From an uncultured bacterium (GTDB lineage Bacteria; Desulfobacterota; Desulfobulbia; Desulfobulbales; Desulfobulbaceae), in NCBI GenBank assembly GCA_903842475.1, contig CAIMMA010000010.1:1-30306 (forward strand): a stretch of 30,306 bases of DNA, in the 5' to 3' direction. Made by a program: the position numbers and the translations under genes. Each line of letters opens with the position of its first letter. The first letter of the stretch is position 1. The notes under the pieces were generated by a model that was not told the origin of the DNA, did no database searches, and saw nothing but the letters and a program-made list of their open reading frames with translations. Positions 8,601-16,468 of the stretch are shown here, piece by piece.

Positions 8601-8874
8601 AGATATATTCGATGCCCGGCAGTTCGTAGAGCAGCTTTTCCATGGGCACGGCCAGCCGCTGTTCCACTTCTTTGGCGCTGGCGCCGGGCATGGTGACCAT
8701 GACATCGATCATTGGCACCTTGATCTGGGGCTCTTCCTCCCGGGGTAACAGGGTGATGGCCAGCAGGCCGAGGAGCAGCGAGGCGATCAGGCCCAGCGGG
8801 GTGAGTTTTGAGCCGATGAAGGCCGCGGCCAGGCGTCCGGCAAATCCGGGACTCGGGGTGTCAGGACGGTTCAT
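5650..8874 (-). CDS. RND efflux transporter permease (AcrB/HAE1-like)
   Basis: A 1074-residue inner-membrane proton-driven exporter. It has the N-terminal membrane helix (near 22-42), two large periplasmic loops and two groups of membrane helices typical of the family. The N-terminal LLPREEEPQIKVPMIDVMV and GASAKEVEQRL blocks are characteristic. Membrane helix 4 carries the Asp415-Asp416 proton-relay pair in GILVDDAIVVVEN, which points to the hydrophobe/amphiphile (HAE) branch rather than the metal branch. In helix 10 the usual relay Lys is replaced by Arg984 (GIVVRNSIILVDF). The start overlaps the adaptor stop by four bases (ATGA), so the two are translationally coupled. It is the last gene of a tolC-adaptor-permease operon. 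The substrate cannot be read from the sequence. Confidence 0.95.
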   Translation of the reverse strand: MNRPDTPSPGFAGRLAAAFIGSKLTPLGLIASLLLGLLAITLLPREEEPQIKVPMIDVMVTMPGASAKEVEQRLAVPMEKLLYELPGIEYIYSTSQPGQCLLIARFYVGEDFEKAIVSLNQKLQTNFDRIPHGVSLPLVKPHTIDDVPILALTLHSKTLDHYTLRRLAAEVDNTIKSIFEVAETKLIGGTRRQLRIQFDPLLLAARNLSPADLTLRLQQANRQSHSGTLQALNQEVLVQTGTFLASAAEAGRVVVGVHGGKPVYLSEVATVIDGPADPQSYVLYGTRGAEPEPAVTLSVAKRPGANAVAVVDTVLHKVESLKGSLIPPEVEVTVTRDYGETAAEKSNELLLHMGIAVFGVAVLILLFLGWRESTIVMLAIPSTLSLTLLLFYLYGYTLNRITLFALIFSIGILVDDAIVVVENIVRHLRLPANQRASLKEIAIGAVIEVGNPTILATWAVIAAILPMAFVGGLMGPYMRPIPIGASAAMLFSLLIAFTVTPWAAIHILRKPKTTAGSDEHDPDHAPDDFFTRIYHRIMDPLLAHTRWRIGFFGIIIVLLLTACALVVFGKVKVKMLPFDNKSEFQIILNMPEGSTLEQTAGVAAEMAEVAGREPEVVNFQIYTGTASPFNFNGLVRHYFLRSGPTVADVQVNLKGKADRDSQSHDIAKRVRPEIARIAAKYGAAVAVAEVPPGPPVLQTLVAEIYGPDEQSRVQLATEVKQIFAETPGVVDIDWFREQERTKLVLTVDKEKAALNAIAEGEITRAIDMALSGRSVDLFHQPRDQEEIELILQLPQAQRARIDNLLNISLRPESDPQAPLVPLRELVRVSEQPVEQPIYRKNLKPVLYVTADVAGAAESPVYPILQMNKRLKSLDASRYGGPAGPVKVYNLTQPFLENEPAMKWDGEWHITLEVFRDLGLAFCVVMVLIYMLMVGWFKDYITPLVVMAAIPFSLIGILPAHWGLNAFFTATSMIGFMAGAGIVVRNSIILVDFIELRISHGLPLAEAVVEAGAIRFRPMLLTALAVVVGASVILADPIFQGLAISLMFGEIASLLISRMAVPVLYFMVKSRGTRP

Positions 8875-9914
8875 GGCTCGATCCGCAGGCGTTGACCATT
8901 GACCAGGCGCCGATTGTTGGTGGTGACCACGACCTCGCCCGGATTGAGGCCGCTGAGAATCTCGGTCAGGCCATGGAGGTCCATGCCGGTGCGCACCAGG
9001 CGCAGGCGGGCGTGGTCCCCCTCAACCACGAAGACCCGGTCCATTTGTCCGGCAGGGACAATGGCGGTGGTCGGAATGACCAATGTTTTAGAGTTGTTGC
9101 CAGGGATACGGACACGGGCGAATTGTCCGGTCCGCAGGTCGGGATCTGCGGGGAGATCAAGGATCACCATTGCTGTGCGCGACCTCGGATCGGCTGCTGG
9201 CGCTATTTCGGCGATGGTTCCCCGGGTGGTCACCTCTGCGGTTTCCACCATGACCGTGAGGTCGTCGCCGGTATGGAGTCGGAGGACTATGCTTTCCGGT
9301 ACCGCAGTGCGCACCTGCAGTTTTCGGCTGTTTTCCAGCTGCAGGAGAATGGTGCCCGGCATGGCGAGATCGCCGCTGGTGGCCATTTTTTGAGTGACCA
9401 CCCCGTCAAAGGGGGCGGTGATGGTGGTGTAGCCCAACATGGCCTTGGCCTCCCGGTAACCGGCCTGGGCGATGGCATGGAGATCCTGCATCGACTTGAC
9501 GGTTTCAGCGGTGGTGGCATTTTTTTGGAGAAGATGCTGCTCGCGATCCAGATTCCGCCGGGCCTGGGCCAGTTGGGCCTCGGCCTGATTGAACCGGGCG
9601 GCGATTTCCTCGGCGCTGATCGCCACCAAAAGATCGCCGGTTTGTACCGTGGAGCCCAAAACCACCGGCATCCGGGTGATAACGCCGGTAACCTTGGCGG
9701 CGATGGCGGCCCGCTCGGCGGCCTGGATCGTACCCACGACCTCGGCCAGGGCGGGGAGGGTTTGCTCGCTTGCCGTGGCGACCGTGACCGCAACGGGCGG
9801 GGCGTCTTCCTTGGCAACAAATGCCGCGGCTTCGGAACCGCTGGATGAGGTCAGCAGGTCCAGGGCGAGGAGCAACGGCAGCAGGAACTGGGTGCAACGC
9901 AGCAATGACGGCAT
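8871..9914 (-). CDS. RND efflux periplasmic adaptor subunit (HlyD/MFP family)
   Basis: 347 residues. An N-terminal hydrophobic signal segment (about residues 7-28, no lipobox Cys seen) precedes a lipoyl-like half motif (AAERAAIAAKVTGVITRM...GSTVQTGDLL), a helical hairpin (about 105-165, ARFNQAEAQLAQARRNLDRE), and the second lipoyl half (YTTITAPFDGVVTQK). The beta-barrel and membrane-proximal domains follow (RTGQFARVRIPGN...IPTTAIVPAG). The protein bridges the RND permease and the outer-membrane channel in the periplasm. It lies 3 bases after the TolC-like gene and overlaps the permease gene by 4 bases, so the three are almost certainly co-transcribed. Confidence 0.95.
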   Translation of the reverse strand: MPSLLRCTQFLLPLLLALDLLTSSSGSEAAAFVAKEDAPPVAVTVATASEQTLPALAEVVGTIQAAERAAIAAKVTGVITRMPVVLGSTVQTGDLLVAISAEEIAARFNQAEAQLAQARRNLDREQHLLQKNATTAETVKSMQDLHAIAQAGYREAKAMLGYTTITAPFDGVVTQKMATSGDLAMPGTILLQLENSRKLQVRTAVPESIVLRLHTGDDLTVMVETAEVTTRGTIAEIAPAADPRSRTAMVILDLPADPDLRTGQFARVRIPGNNSKTLVIPTTAIVPAGQMDRVFVVEGDHARLRLVRTGMDLHGLTEILSGLNPGEVVVTTNNRRLVNGQRLRIEP

Positions 9915-9917
9915 GGG

Positions 9918-11255
9918 TTATTTTCCCTGGTTGAATTGGCTGAGGCCAACGGCCCGGCGCAGATCGGCAATGGCGATTCTGCGGGCTGCCGTGGCCAGAG
10001 CATGGCTGATCCGGGCGTCGGTCAGCCGGTTTTCGGTATCAATGAGCGCTGCGGCGAGCAGTACCCCCTCCTTGAAACGAACCCGGGCCAGCCGCGCGCT
10101 TTCGGTCGCCGCTGCCACCATCTTGGCGGTGACCTTGATCCGTTCCTCTTCCTGGTGCAGGGCCAGCGCTGCCTGCTCGATCTCCAGGTTGCAGGCCAGT
10201 TCTATTTTACGCTGCTGTTCCTTGGCCTCCGCCAGTTGGGCCTCGGCCCGCTCGATGGCGGCGGTGGTCTGCTGGCCGTTAAACAGGGTGTAGTTGACGC
10301 GCACGCCTGTGATCCAGGAGTTGCCGGAGCCATCGCCCGGTTCCGTGCCTTTGTCGATCTGGTAACTGCCGAAGGCATCGGCTGAAGGCAGATTGCCCGC
10401 CCCCGCTTGCCGCACCAGCGCTTCGCGGGCTTTGATCATCGCGGCCATGCCCGCCAGTTCCGGTCGGTTGCGGATATCCCGCTCCACCGGGATGTCCTGC
10501 ACCAGGCTGGCCTCGGCATCAAGGGCAACCTCGCCCCGGGGAATCCCCAACAGGTGGAGAAAACCCCGCTGCGCCAAACTCAAACCATGCTGTGCCTGGA
10601 TCAACTGTTCCTGGGCCCTTGATTGCTGTACCTCCAGATTAAGCAGCTCTTCCTGGAGCAGGCTGCCTTCCTGGTAACGGGCCTTGGCCACCGTCGAAGA
10701 GGCGGTGATCGATTCGATTGCTGCTTTTCTGGCCTGGACGGTGTCACCGGCCTGGATAATGGTATAAAAGGCGCGGACCACCTCAAACCCGAGCCGGGAG
10801 CGGATGGCCGTCTGTTCCTGCTGGGTGGCCTGGCTGCGTTGGTCGGCCGCCTCGACAGCGGCCTGGTCGTGACCGCCGTTATACAGCCGATACTGGAGCG
10901 TGGCCTTGGTCTGGAGGGTATCGGTGAGGCCGGGATTGTTGAAATCAATGGTATCGGAAAATTGTCCCTGGTTAAGGATGTTGCCGAAGGAATACATCGG
11001 ATTGTTGGTGCGGCTGTATTCGGTGCTGAGGCCCAACTGCGGGTAAAAGGACGCCTTGGCCATGCGAATGTCGGCCTCGGCGGCATGGATGCGTTCCATG
11101 GTTGCCTTCGCGTCCGGATTGTGCTGCAGCGCAAAACGCACGGCCTCCTGGAGGGTCCATCGTGAAGGCAGGGGAGGGGGATCCGCAAAAGCATGAGTTG
11201 GAGGCAGGAGGAGCGAGAGCACTAAAAGGACTAAGGCTTTGCGCGGGTGCATCAT
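9918..11255 (-). CDS. TolC-family outer membrane efflux protein
   Basis: 445 residues with a clear signal peptide (KALVLLVLSLLLPPTHAFA, cleavage near residue 24). Two internally similar halves follow, typical of the outer membrane efflux protein family. Each begins with a helix such as WTLQEAVRFALQHNPDAKATMERIHAAEADIRMAKASF and ends with long coiled helices. The protein should form the trimeric outer-membrane channel for the adaptor and RND permease encoded immediately downstream. Two adjacent ATG codons open the frame; 11255 is given as the first. The upstream GGAC is a modest ribosome binding site. It is the first gene of the operon and diverges from the small exported repeat protein at 11475. 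Confidence 0.94.
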   Translation of the reverse strand: MMHPRKALVLLVLSLLLPPTHAFADPPPLPSRWTLQEAVRFALQHNPDAKATMERIHAAEADIRMAKASFYPQLGLSTEYSRTNNPMYSFGNILNQGQFSDTIDFNNPGLTDTLQTKATLQYRLYNGGHDQAAVEAADQRSQATQQEQTAIRSRLGFEVVRAFYTIIQAGDTVQARKAAIESITASSTVAKARYQEGSLLQEELLNLEVQQSRAQEQLIQAQHGLSLAQRGFLHLLGIPRGEVALDAEASLVQDIPVERDIRNRPELAGMAAMIKAREALVRQAGAGNLPSADAFGSYQIDKGTEPGDGSGNSWITGVRVNYTLFNGQQTTAAIERAEAQLAEAKEQQRKIELACNLEIEQAALALHQEEERIKVTAKMVAAATESARLARVRFKEGVLLAAALIDTENRLTDARISHALATAARRIAIADLRRAVGLSQFNQGK

Positions 11256-11382
11256 GATGTCGGTCCTTTTTCAGTGAGAATCGAAAGCGGGATTGGTATA
11301 TTGCGTCACGGTAAAGCCGGCACAGGAAAGGTGGGGAGTGCCTCCTTGTAGTAACTATCCCTCTATAGATGATTGTGTGGGA

Positions 11383-11411
11383 AGAATAGGCTCTAATGTA
11401 TCGTTTTGCAA
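11383..11411 (-). promoter_or_regulatory. Possible sigma70-like promoter for the efflux operon
   Basis: On the minus strand, TTGCAA (11406-11411) and TATTCT (11383-11388) are separated by 17 bases. Each matches 4 of 6 consensus positions. It lies about 130 bases before the TolC-like start, within the divergent 219-base intergenic region. It is the best candidate I found but is weak. Confidence 0.35.
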
Positions 11412-11474
11412 TACTAATGGTTCTTGAAAAGAAGTTGGGTGTACATTGTGGTACTATTACTGGAGGATGGGTCA

Positions 11475-11942
11475 ATGAAAAAGATGCACACTGTACCTAA
11501 GATATTGCTCTGCTGTGCCATGCTTGCAGTGGTGTCGATGGTGAACGTGGCCTTTGCCGCAGAGGAACAGGGGACCGCCAAAGAACAGGAGTCGGTGCCG
11601 TTGCAGGAGGGCGGCAAGTGGGATGCCGCCGGTCAGGAGGTGAAAAAAGCCTCGGGTGCGGTGGCTGAGGCCACCAGGGAGACTGCGGGGACGGCTTGGG
11701 ATGCGCTCAAGAACGAGTCGGTCGAGGTCTGGGAGAAAACCAGGGAAGAGTCCAGGGATCTTACTGAAAAATCAAAAGAAGCCTGGCAGGCTGCCAAGGA
11801 GGAGTCAAAGGGGTTCTGGGACAAGGGCAAGGCGAAAATCCATGAGGTTACCGCGCCCGCACCTCCGGTGGTGCCGCCGGCAGCGACACCGGCAGCGCCC
11901 GTCGAACCAGCCAAACCGATGGTCACGGCTCCGGCCCAATAG
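11475..11942 (+). CDS. Exported protein with 11-residue LEA-like amphipathic repeats
   Basis: 155 residues. The ATG at 11475 follows TGGAGGA at seven bases and opens a signal peptide (MKKMHTVPKILLCCAMLAVVSMVNVAFA, cleavage likely near residue 28). Residues 49-125 divide cleanly into seven 11-residue units, for example WDAAGQEVKKA, SVEVWEKTREE and WQAAKEESKGF. Each has aliphatic or aromatic residues near positions 1 and 4-5 and charged residues at the end. This periodicity is the hallmark of group 3 late-embryogenesis-abundant proteins and of apolipoprotein-like amphipathic helices. A Pro/Ala-rich tail (126-155) follows. The protein is probably a periplasmic, extended, helix-prone protein with a stress-protective or membrane-surface role, but no function is established. 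It is divergent from the RND efflux operon. Confidence 0.75.
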   Translation: MKKMHTVPKILLCCAMLAVVSMVNVAFAAEEQGTAKEQESVPLQEGGKWDAAGQEVKKASGAVAEATRETAGTAWDALKNESVEVWEKTREESRDLTEKSKEAWQAAKEESKGFWDKGKAKIHEVTAPAPPVVPPAATPAAPVEPAKPMVTAPAQ

Positions 11943-11994
11943 TACACGGCCGTCCATGCCCGCCCCGTGGGCCGGGGAGGGCTCGCGTGCCTCC

Positions 11995-13384
11995 CTACAG
12001 CTCAAAGGATTGGTGCAGATCTGGCATGACCACCTGGGTATGGCGCAGATGGCCGGCCAGAGTCTGCATGGCCGTATCTTCGCCGTGCACCAGAAAGGTG
12101 CGTTCGGGGGGTACCTGTCCGGGCGTGCCATTTGAGCAGCTCTTCTTGATCGGCATGGGCGGAAAAGCCGCCGATGGTGTAGATTTCGGCGTTGACCTCA
12201 ATGTATTCCTGCAGCACCCGTACCTCCGCAGCGCCGTCAATGATCTGGCGCGCCAGTGTTCCTTCGGCGGCGTAACCGACAAAGATCACCGCAGCTTCTT
12301 TACGCCAGAGATTATGACGAAGATGGTGGCGGATTCTGCCGCCGGTGCACATCCCGGAACCGGCGATGATGACCGCGCCGCGGATTTGTTTTAAGGCCAT
12401 GGATTGGGCGGTGTCGCGGACGATCTGCAGTCCGGGCAACTCAAAGGGGTCGCGTCCGGCGGAGATCACCGCCCAGGTCTCCTCGTCAAAGCACTCGCGA
12501 TGATGGCGAAAAATCTGGGTGGCGGAAATGGCCATGGGGGAATCGAGGTAGACCTGGAGGTTGCGGTTCAGGCGGCCCTGCTCAACCCCTTCGCGAAGGT
12601 AATAGAGCAGCTCCTGGGTCCGTTCCAGGGCAAAACTGGGGATAAGGACATTGCCGTTACGGGCGATGGTGGTGTTGATCGCCTGGAATAGTTCGGCGAT
12701 GGAGGGCTCCAGCTTTTTATGCAGCCGATCCCCGTAGGTCGATTCCATGATCACGGTGTCGGCGGGAGGCGGAACGGCCGGATCGGGGAGGATCGCCCGG
12801 CCGTTGTAGCCGAGATCGCCGGAAAACAGGACCCGTCGGTGCTTGCCGGCCTCCTCCAATTCCAGGAGAATGCAGGCCGAACCGAGGATGTGCCCGGCAT
12901 CAAAGAAGGTGGCGCGGATGCCGGGGCAGAGATCGTAGGGCTGCTCGAACGCGGTGATGTCGACAAAGGCGTCCAGGCTGTTGAGGGCATCCAGGGTGTT
13001 GTAGAGCGGTTCGATCACCGCGCCTCGATTCTTCCGTTTGGCCGCCTTGTAATTGCGGTAGCCGGCCTCCTCTTCCTGAATCCGGGCCGAATCGAGCATG
13101 ACCAGCCGGGCCAGTTCGCGGGTGGCCGCGGTGGTGACGACCTTGCCCTTGAAGCCGAGTCGGCTCAGCAGCGGGATGCGGCCGCAGTGGTCGAGATGGC
13201 CGTGGGTGAGCAGCAGGTAATCGATGGCGGCCGGGTCGAAACCGAAATTGTTGCGGTTTTCCTCGTCCATCTCCCGGTTGCCCTGGTAGAGGCCGCAATC
13301 GATCAGGACCCGTTTTCCGGCACATTCGATCAGATAGCAGCTGCCGGTGACGTTTCGGGCGGCGCCGTGGAAGGCTATGCGCAT
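11995..13384 (-). CDS. MBL-fold beta-CASP RNA-processing hydrolase, frameshifted near its 3' end
   Basis: A metallo-beta-lactamase/beta-CASP protein of the bacterial CPSF-like group (RNA nuclease family). The zinc motif THGHLDH is at 60-66 (His61, His63, Asp65, His66). Further family motifs follow: FDAGHILGSA, the SGDLG Asp, the beta-CASP block MESTYGDR, AGSGMCTGGR, and the SAHAD histidine. Read straight through, the frame ends at 12002 with an unrelated basic tail (HLSGARRRYG...). In the next frame the expected ending appears: ERTFLVHGEDTAMQ...LHQSFEL, stopping at 11995. The switch falls in a run of six G (12106-12111, CCCCCC on the coding strand). One base fewer would restore a normal C-terminus. 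The start ATG at 13384 has AGGAG upstream. It follows the OmpA-family gene closely and is probably co-transcribed with it. Confidence 0.88.
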
Positions 13385-13428
13385 GAAGCACTCCTGGGGG
13401 CGGCGCGAAGACCGCCGGGAAAAAAGAA

Positions 13429-14505
13429 TTATTGGCCGCGAATAACGATGGTCACCCGTCGGTTTTGTCGTCGGCCATCCTCAGTGTCGTTGGGAGCCAC
13501 CGGATTGGCATAGCCATACCAGTACATCAGCGTGGTGTTTGGTTTGATCTTGAATTTGGCGTGGAGGTAATTGCGCACGCTTTCGGCCCGTCGTTGCGAC
13601 AGCCTTTTGTTATAGGCCTCGCTGCCGATGCTGTCCGTGAAGCCGGAAAGGACCACGGACAAATGCGGATTGGCGACCAGCATTTGTCCGAGCCGGTCGA
13701 GTTGGGCCGCAGCCTCGGGCTTGATGTTGACCTTGTCGAAATCAAACAAGATGTTGTTAAATCCGTTATCCCTGGTGTCCATGTAGAGTTTACCCAGCAG
13801 ATGCTCGGGGTGGTCATAGGCGGTATCGAAATCGATCACCTGCGAGCAGCTGTTGACCGCGGCGATGTCGTCGAGCAGTTTTCTGTCCTTGGCATCGGTG
13901 GCGCTGGAGACAATGTTGAAGCAGACATCGTATTTGGCGGCCAGTTGTTTGGCCAGGGTCAGCGGCGGACTTTCCAGTTCCTGGAAGGTGGAGTGCTTGC
14001 CGTCGGAAAACATGAAAACTTCGGTGCGCCCCGGGAGTCCCAGGAGGTGGTCCAGTTTCATCAGGCCAGTCTGCAGCATGGGAGGGCTTTGCGGGGTGAT
14101 GGGCAGTTGTTCGATGGCGGCGCCGTAATCGGCTTTTTTATAGATTTGCAGCCGGTAATAGGGCTTGAAGGCAAAGGGGGAAGCGGGCAACCAGAGTTCT
14201 CCCTTCCAATGGGGGTAGAGACCGGCCTGCCAGTTCAGTTGCGGCAGGGAAGCGTTGCTTTCACGGAGGATCTTTTTTTCCGCCTCAATCCTGGTCATCC
14301 CGGTAAGCTTGTACGGGACGTTCATGGTGGTTGAGGGGTCGTAGATGATGAAGAAATTATCGGCCATCCGGCTGAACCGATTTTCTTCGCTGGCGAGTGG
14401 CTTATGGTTGAGTTTCGGGGACATTTGTTCGCTGCGTGCCGGGGCCGAGGTCAGGGTCAGCAGGAGAAAGGTGCAGCATAATAACAGCGCTTGGCAGGGT
14501 TTCAT
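13429..14505 (-). CDS. OmpA-family protein with N-terminal VWA-like region
   Basis: 358 residues from the ATG at 14505, which has CTGGAG upstream. A signal peptide (QALLLCCTFLLLTLTSAPARS) is followed by a domain of about 220 residues with von Willebrand-like features: NFFIIYDPSTTM near the start, TEVFMFSDGKHS in the middle, and CFNIVSSATDAKDRKLL. The last ~110 residues are an OmpA-like peptidoglycan-binding domain: NILFDFDKVNIKPEAAAQL, then SGFTDSIGSEAYNKRLSQRRAESVRNYL, which includes the conserved Asp and Arg for diaminopimelate contact. It is probably periplasmic or outer-membrane associated and tethers to the cell wall. A strong promoter lies upstream, and the MBL hydrolase gene follows after 44 bases. 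Confidence 0.88.
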   Translation of the reverse strand: MKPCQALLLCCTFLLLTLTSAPARSEQMSPKLNHKPLASEENRFSRMADNFFIIYDPSTTMNVPYKLTGMTRIEAEKKILRESNASLPQLNWQAGLYPHWKGELWLPASPFAFKPYYRLQIYKKADYGAAIEQLPITPQSPPMLQTGLMKLDHLLGLPGRTEVFMFSDGKHSTFQELESPPLTLAKQLAAKYDVCFNIVSSATDAKDRKLLDDIAAVNSCSQVIDFDTAYDHPEHLLGKLYMDTRDNGFNNILFDFDKVNIKPEAAAQLDRLGQMLVANPHLSVVLSGFTDSIGSEAYNKRLSQRRAESVRNYLHAKFKIKPNTTLMYWYGYANPVAPNDTEDGRRQNRRVTIVIRGQ

Positions 14506-14579
14506 CGTGTTAACTCCAGTGGTTAGCCTCATTAAAGCGGAGTCCCGGGACAGGGGGAGCGGTAAACGCTATTGTCAAG

Positions 14580-14607
14580 AGTATACCCGTCCGTCAGGGC
14601 ATGTCAA
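14580..14607 (-). promoter_or_regulatory. Strong sigma70-like promoter for the OmpA-family gene
   Basis: On the minus strand a perfect TTGACA (14602-14607) is followed by 16 bases and TATACT (14580-14585, 5 of 6). The predicted leader to the start at 14505 is about 70 bases. This is the best-matching promoter in the window. Confidence 0.7.
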
Positions 14608-14729
14608 GTATTGGGAGTGATTTTGACCACATGGCAAAGTGTAACTTCCCGTTTGGCGGGGATCTGATCAGGCCGGGTGATACTGCATGTGGTTAATTCG
14701 GGAGATGGCCCTTTGAGATAAGGAGGGGG

Positions 14730-15305
14730 TCAAAAGGCCCCCAGGTCACTGGGGCCATAGGGCAGCCATTGGAAAAGGTAGTGTTCCAGGGTGAGGCATT
14801 TTTTGAAGTTTTCCCGGATCAACTGATGCCGGACCGGGTTGTTCTTGCCGTAATGATCCAGGATGTATTCCAGCCGCTGGTTGAGATGCACCACTACATT
14901 ATGTCGTACCCGCTTGTCGGCGTAATAGACGATTTCCCCGGCGCTGAAATACCCGAGCTGGTAACGGTCCGGTTCAAAGTTTCTGAGGATCACGTGTTCT
15001 TCGACGATGGCGGCTATCTCCGCGAAGCCGTGTTCTCGGCAGATTTCTCCCCCGATCCGGGCGTGGTCGCCGTTGTTAACCATGCAGGGGGTTTTGGCGA
15101 TATCGTGGAGCAAGGCTCCGGCGATAACCAGGGTGCGGTCAGTTCGGGGCCGTTCCGGGGCGAAGGCGCACAGGCCGGCCCATAGTTGTTCGGCCAGACG
15201 GGCCACCACCAGGGAATGATGCCGGATGTTGGGCAGCATCCCGTACTGTTCCATTAACGTCACGCATTCGGCGAGCGTGGGGACAGGCGGAGGGAGGCTT
15301 TCCAT
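14730..15305 (-). CDS. HD-domain (HDIG-like) phosphohydrolase
   Basis: 191 residues from the ATG at 15305; the open frame extends upstream into hemE but without homology. The HD-domain metal motifs are present: His29/His30 in NIRHHSLVVARL, His67-Asp68 in GALLHDIAKTPC, and later histidines in NNGDHARIGGEI and IVEEHV. HD proteins are metal-dependent phosphohydrolases that often act on nucleotides; the substrate here is not evident. The gene begins 28 bases after hemE on the same strand, so it is likely co-transcribed with it. No strong Shine-Dalgarno sequence is visible, which suggests coupling to hemE translation. The stop codon lies in a short GGGGG/CCCCC palindrome. Confidence 0.85.
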   Translation of the reverse strand: MESLPPPVPTLAECVTLMEQYGMLPNIRHHSLVVARLAEQLWAGLCAFAPERPRTDRTLVIAGALLHDIAKTPCMVNNGDHARIGGEICREHGFAEIAAIVEEHVILRNFEPDRYQLGYFSAGEIVYYADKRVRHNVVVHLNQRLEYILDHYGKNNPVRHQLIRENFKKCLTLEHYLFQWLPYGPSDLGAF

Positions 15306-15333
15306 GACGACGCGATCGAGTGGGCGGGGAACC

Positions 15334-16356
15334 TTATCGGCCGCTGCAGCGGTGGACGGCATTGACCGCGATCCGGACCTGATCCGGCGGGGTTTCAGGG
15401 AGGATACCGTGGCCGAGGTTGAAGATGTAGCCCCGTGCCTCCCGTGCATCCGCCAGCATGGTTTTAATGCGCTGCTCGAGCCGTTCCTTGGGGAGGAAGA
15501 GGGCCACGGGGTCGATGTTGCCCTGGACCGCATGCTCGCCCGCCTGCCGGATGGCATCACCAATCGGCAGGCGCCAGTCAAAACCAAGCACATCCGCACC
15601 GAGGGTGACCGTGTGGCGGACCAGGGTGGCGCCGTTGTTGGCAAAGTAGATCAGCGGGATGTCGGTCATGGCCCGCAGATCTTCGATGATCGAGCGGACA
15701 TAGGGCAGGGCGAATTGCTCGTAATCGCAAGGGGCCAGAATACCGGCCCAGGAGTCGAACAGCTGCAGAGCCTGGGCTCCGGCCCGAGCCTGGGCCTGGA
15801 GATAGAGGCTGGTGCAGGCGGTGATTTTCAGGAGTAGGTGGTGGTAGAGTTCGGGCTCCTGGAACATCATTTTCTTGGTGTTGAGAAATACCTTGGAGCT
15901 GCCTCCCTCGATCAGGTAGGTGGCCAGGGTGAACGGCGCTCCGGCGAAACCGATGAGCGGCACCTGCAATTCCTTGCGCAGCAGACGGATGGTCTCCATC
16001 ACAAAGGGAACGGTTGCCTCGGGGTCGGGAACAATGAGGGCATCGACCGCCTTTTGGCTGCGCACCGGCTGGGGGAAGACCGGGCCGCGGCCCTCGTGGA
16101 ATTCAAGCTCCAGGTTCATCGCCTCCATCGGAATAAGGATGTCGGAAAAGAGGATGGCGGCGTCGAAACCGAAGATGTCGATGGGCTGCAAGGTCACCTC
16201 GGTGCAGAGGGCCGGGCTCTTGCACAATTCCAGAAAGCTGACTTTGCGGCGCACTTTCTGGTATTCGGGCAGATATCTGCCTGCCTGTCGCATGAACCAG
16301 ACTGGAGTGTATGGGGTTTGCTCGCCCCGGCAGGCCTTGAGGAATGTATCGTTCAT
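15334..16356 (-). CDS. hemE: Uroporphyrinogen decarboxylase
   Basis: 340 residues, normal for the family. It converts uroporphyrinogen III to coproporphyrinogen III by four decarboxylations in the cytoplasm. The signature WFMRQAGRYLPEY is near the N-terminus and the active-site block GFDAAILFSDILIPMEAM follows. Further conserved segments are GFAGAPFTLATYLIEGG, FDSWAG, and VQGNIDP followed by FNLGHGILPETP. The ATG at 16356 is the family start. The gene lies downstream of an AhbD-like heme synthase, separated by 112 bases containing two hairpins, and upstream of the HD-domain gene. Having HemE beside AhbD is notable: the siroheme route that AhbD normally completes does not need HemE. Confidence 0.97.
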   Translation of the reverse strand: MNDTFLKACRGEQTPYTPVWFMRQAGRYLPEYQKVRRKVSFLELCKSPALCTEVTLQPIDIFGFDAAILFSDILIPMEAMNLELEFHEGRGPVFPQPVRSQKAVDALIVPDPEATVPFVMETIRLLRKELQVPLIGFAGAPFTLATYLIEGGSSKVFLNTKKMMFQEPELYHHLLLKITACTSLYLQAQARAGAQALQLFDSWAGILAPCDYEQFALPYVRSIIEDLRAMTDIPLIYFANNGATLVRHTVTLGADVLGFDWRLPIGDAIRQAGEHAVQGNIDPVALFLPKERLEQRIKTMLADAREARGYIFNLGHGILPETPPDQVRIAVNAVHRCSGR

Positions 16357-16395
16357 GGGTATCCGTCTGGTGATTGTTGGTTAAATATAAATAAC

Positions 16396-16445
16396 GGCCG
16401 GTTTCCGGCTGCGGGCGTAAGCCGGCCTTGCGTGCATTGCAAGGC
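16396..16445 (-). terminator. Tandem hairpins between ahbD and hemE
   Basis: Reading in the direction of transcription, a 7-bp hairpin (GCCTTGC/GCAAGGC, 16439-16445 with 16425-16431) comes first. A GGCCGG/CCGGCC hairpin (16422-16427 with 16396-16401) follows directly, then GTTATTTATATTT. The second resembles an intrinsic terminator with a broken U-tract. The pair may partially terminate or protect the transcript and so set the ratio of ahbD to hemE expression. Confidence 0.5.
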
Positions 16446-16468
16446 ATCTGGTCGTAATGGTTGTGCGG

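Noticed and set aside
14533..14729. Possible RNA gene in the gap upstream of the OmpA-family gene
   Set aside because: No tRNA cloverleaf or known RNA motif is visible; only the promoter at 14580-14607 is supported.
15306..15644. N-terminal extension of the HD-domain protein
   Set aside because: It lies antiparallel in frame to hemE coding sequence, with low-complexity Ser/Arg text typical of an out-of-frame shadow.
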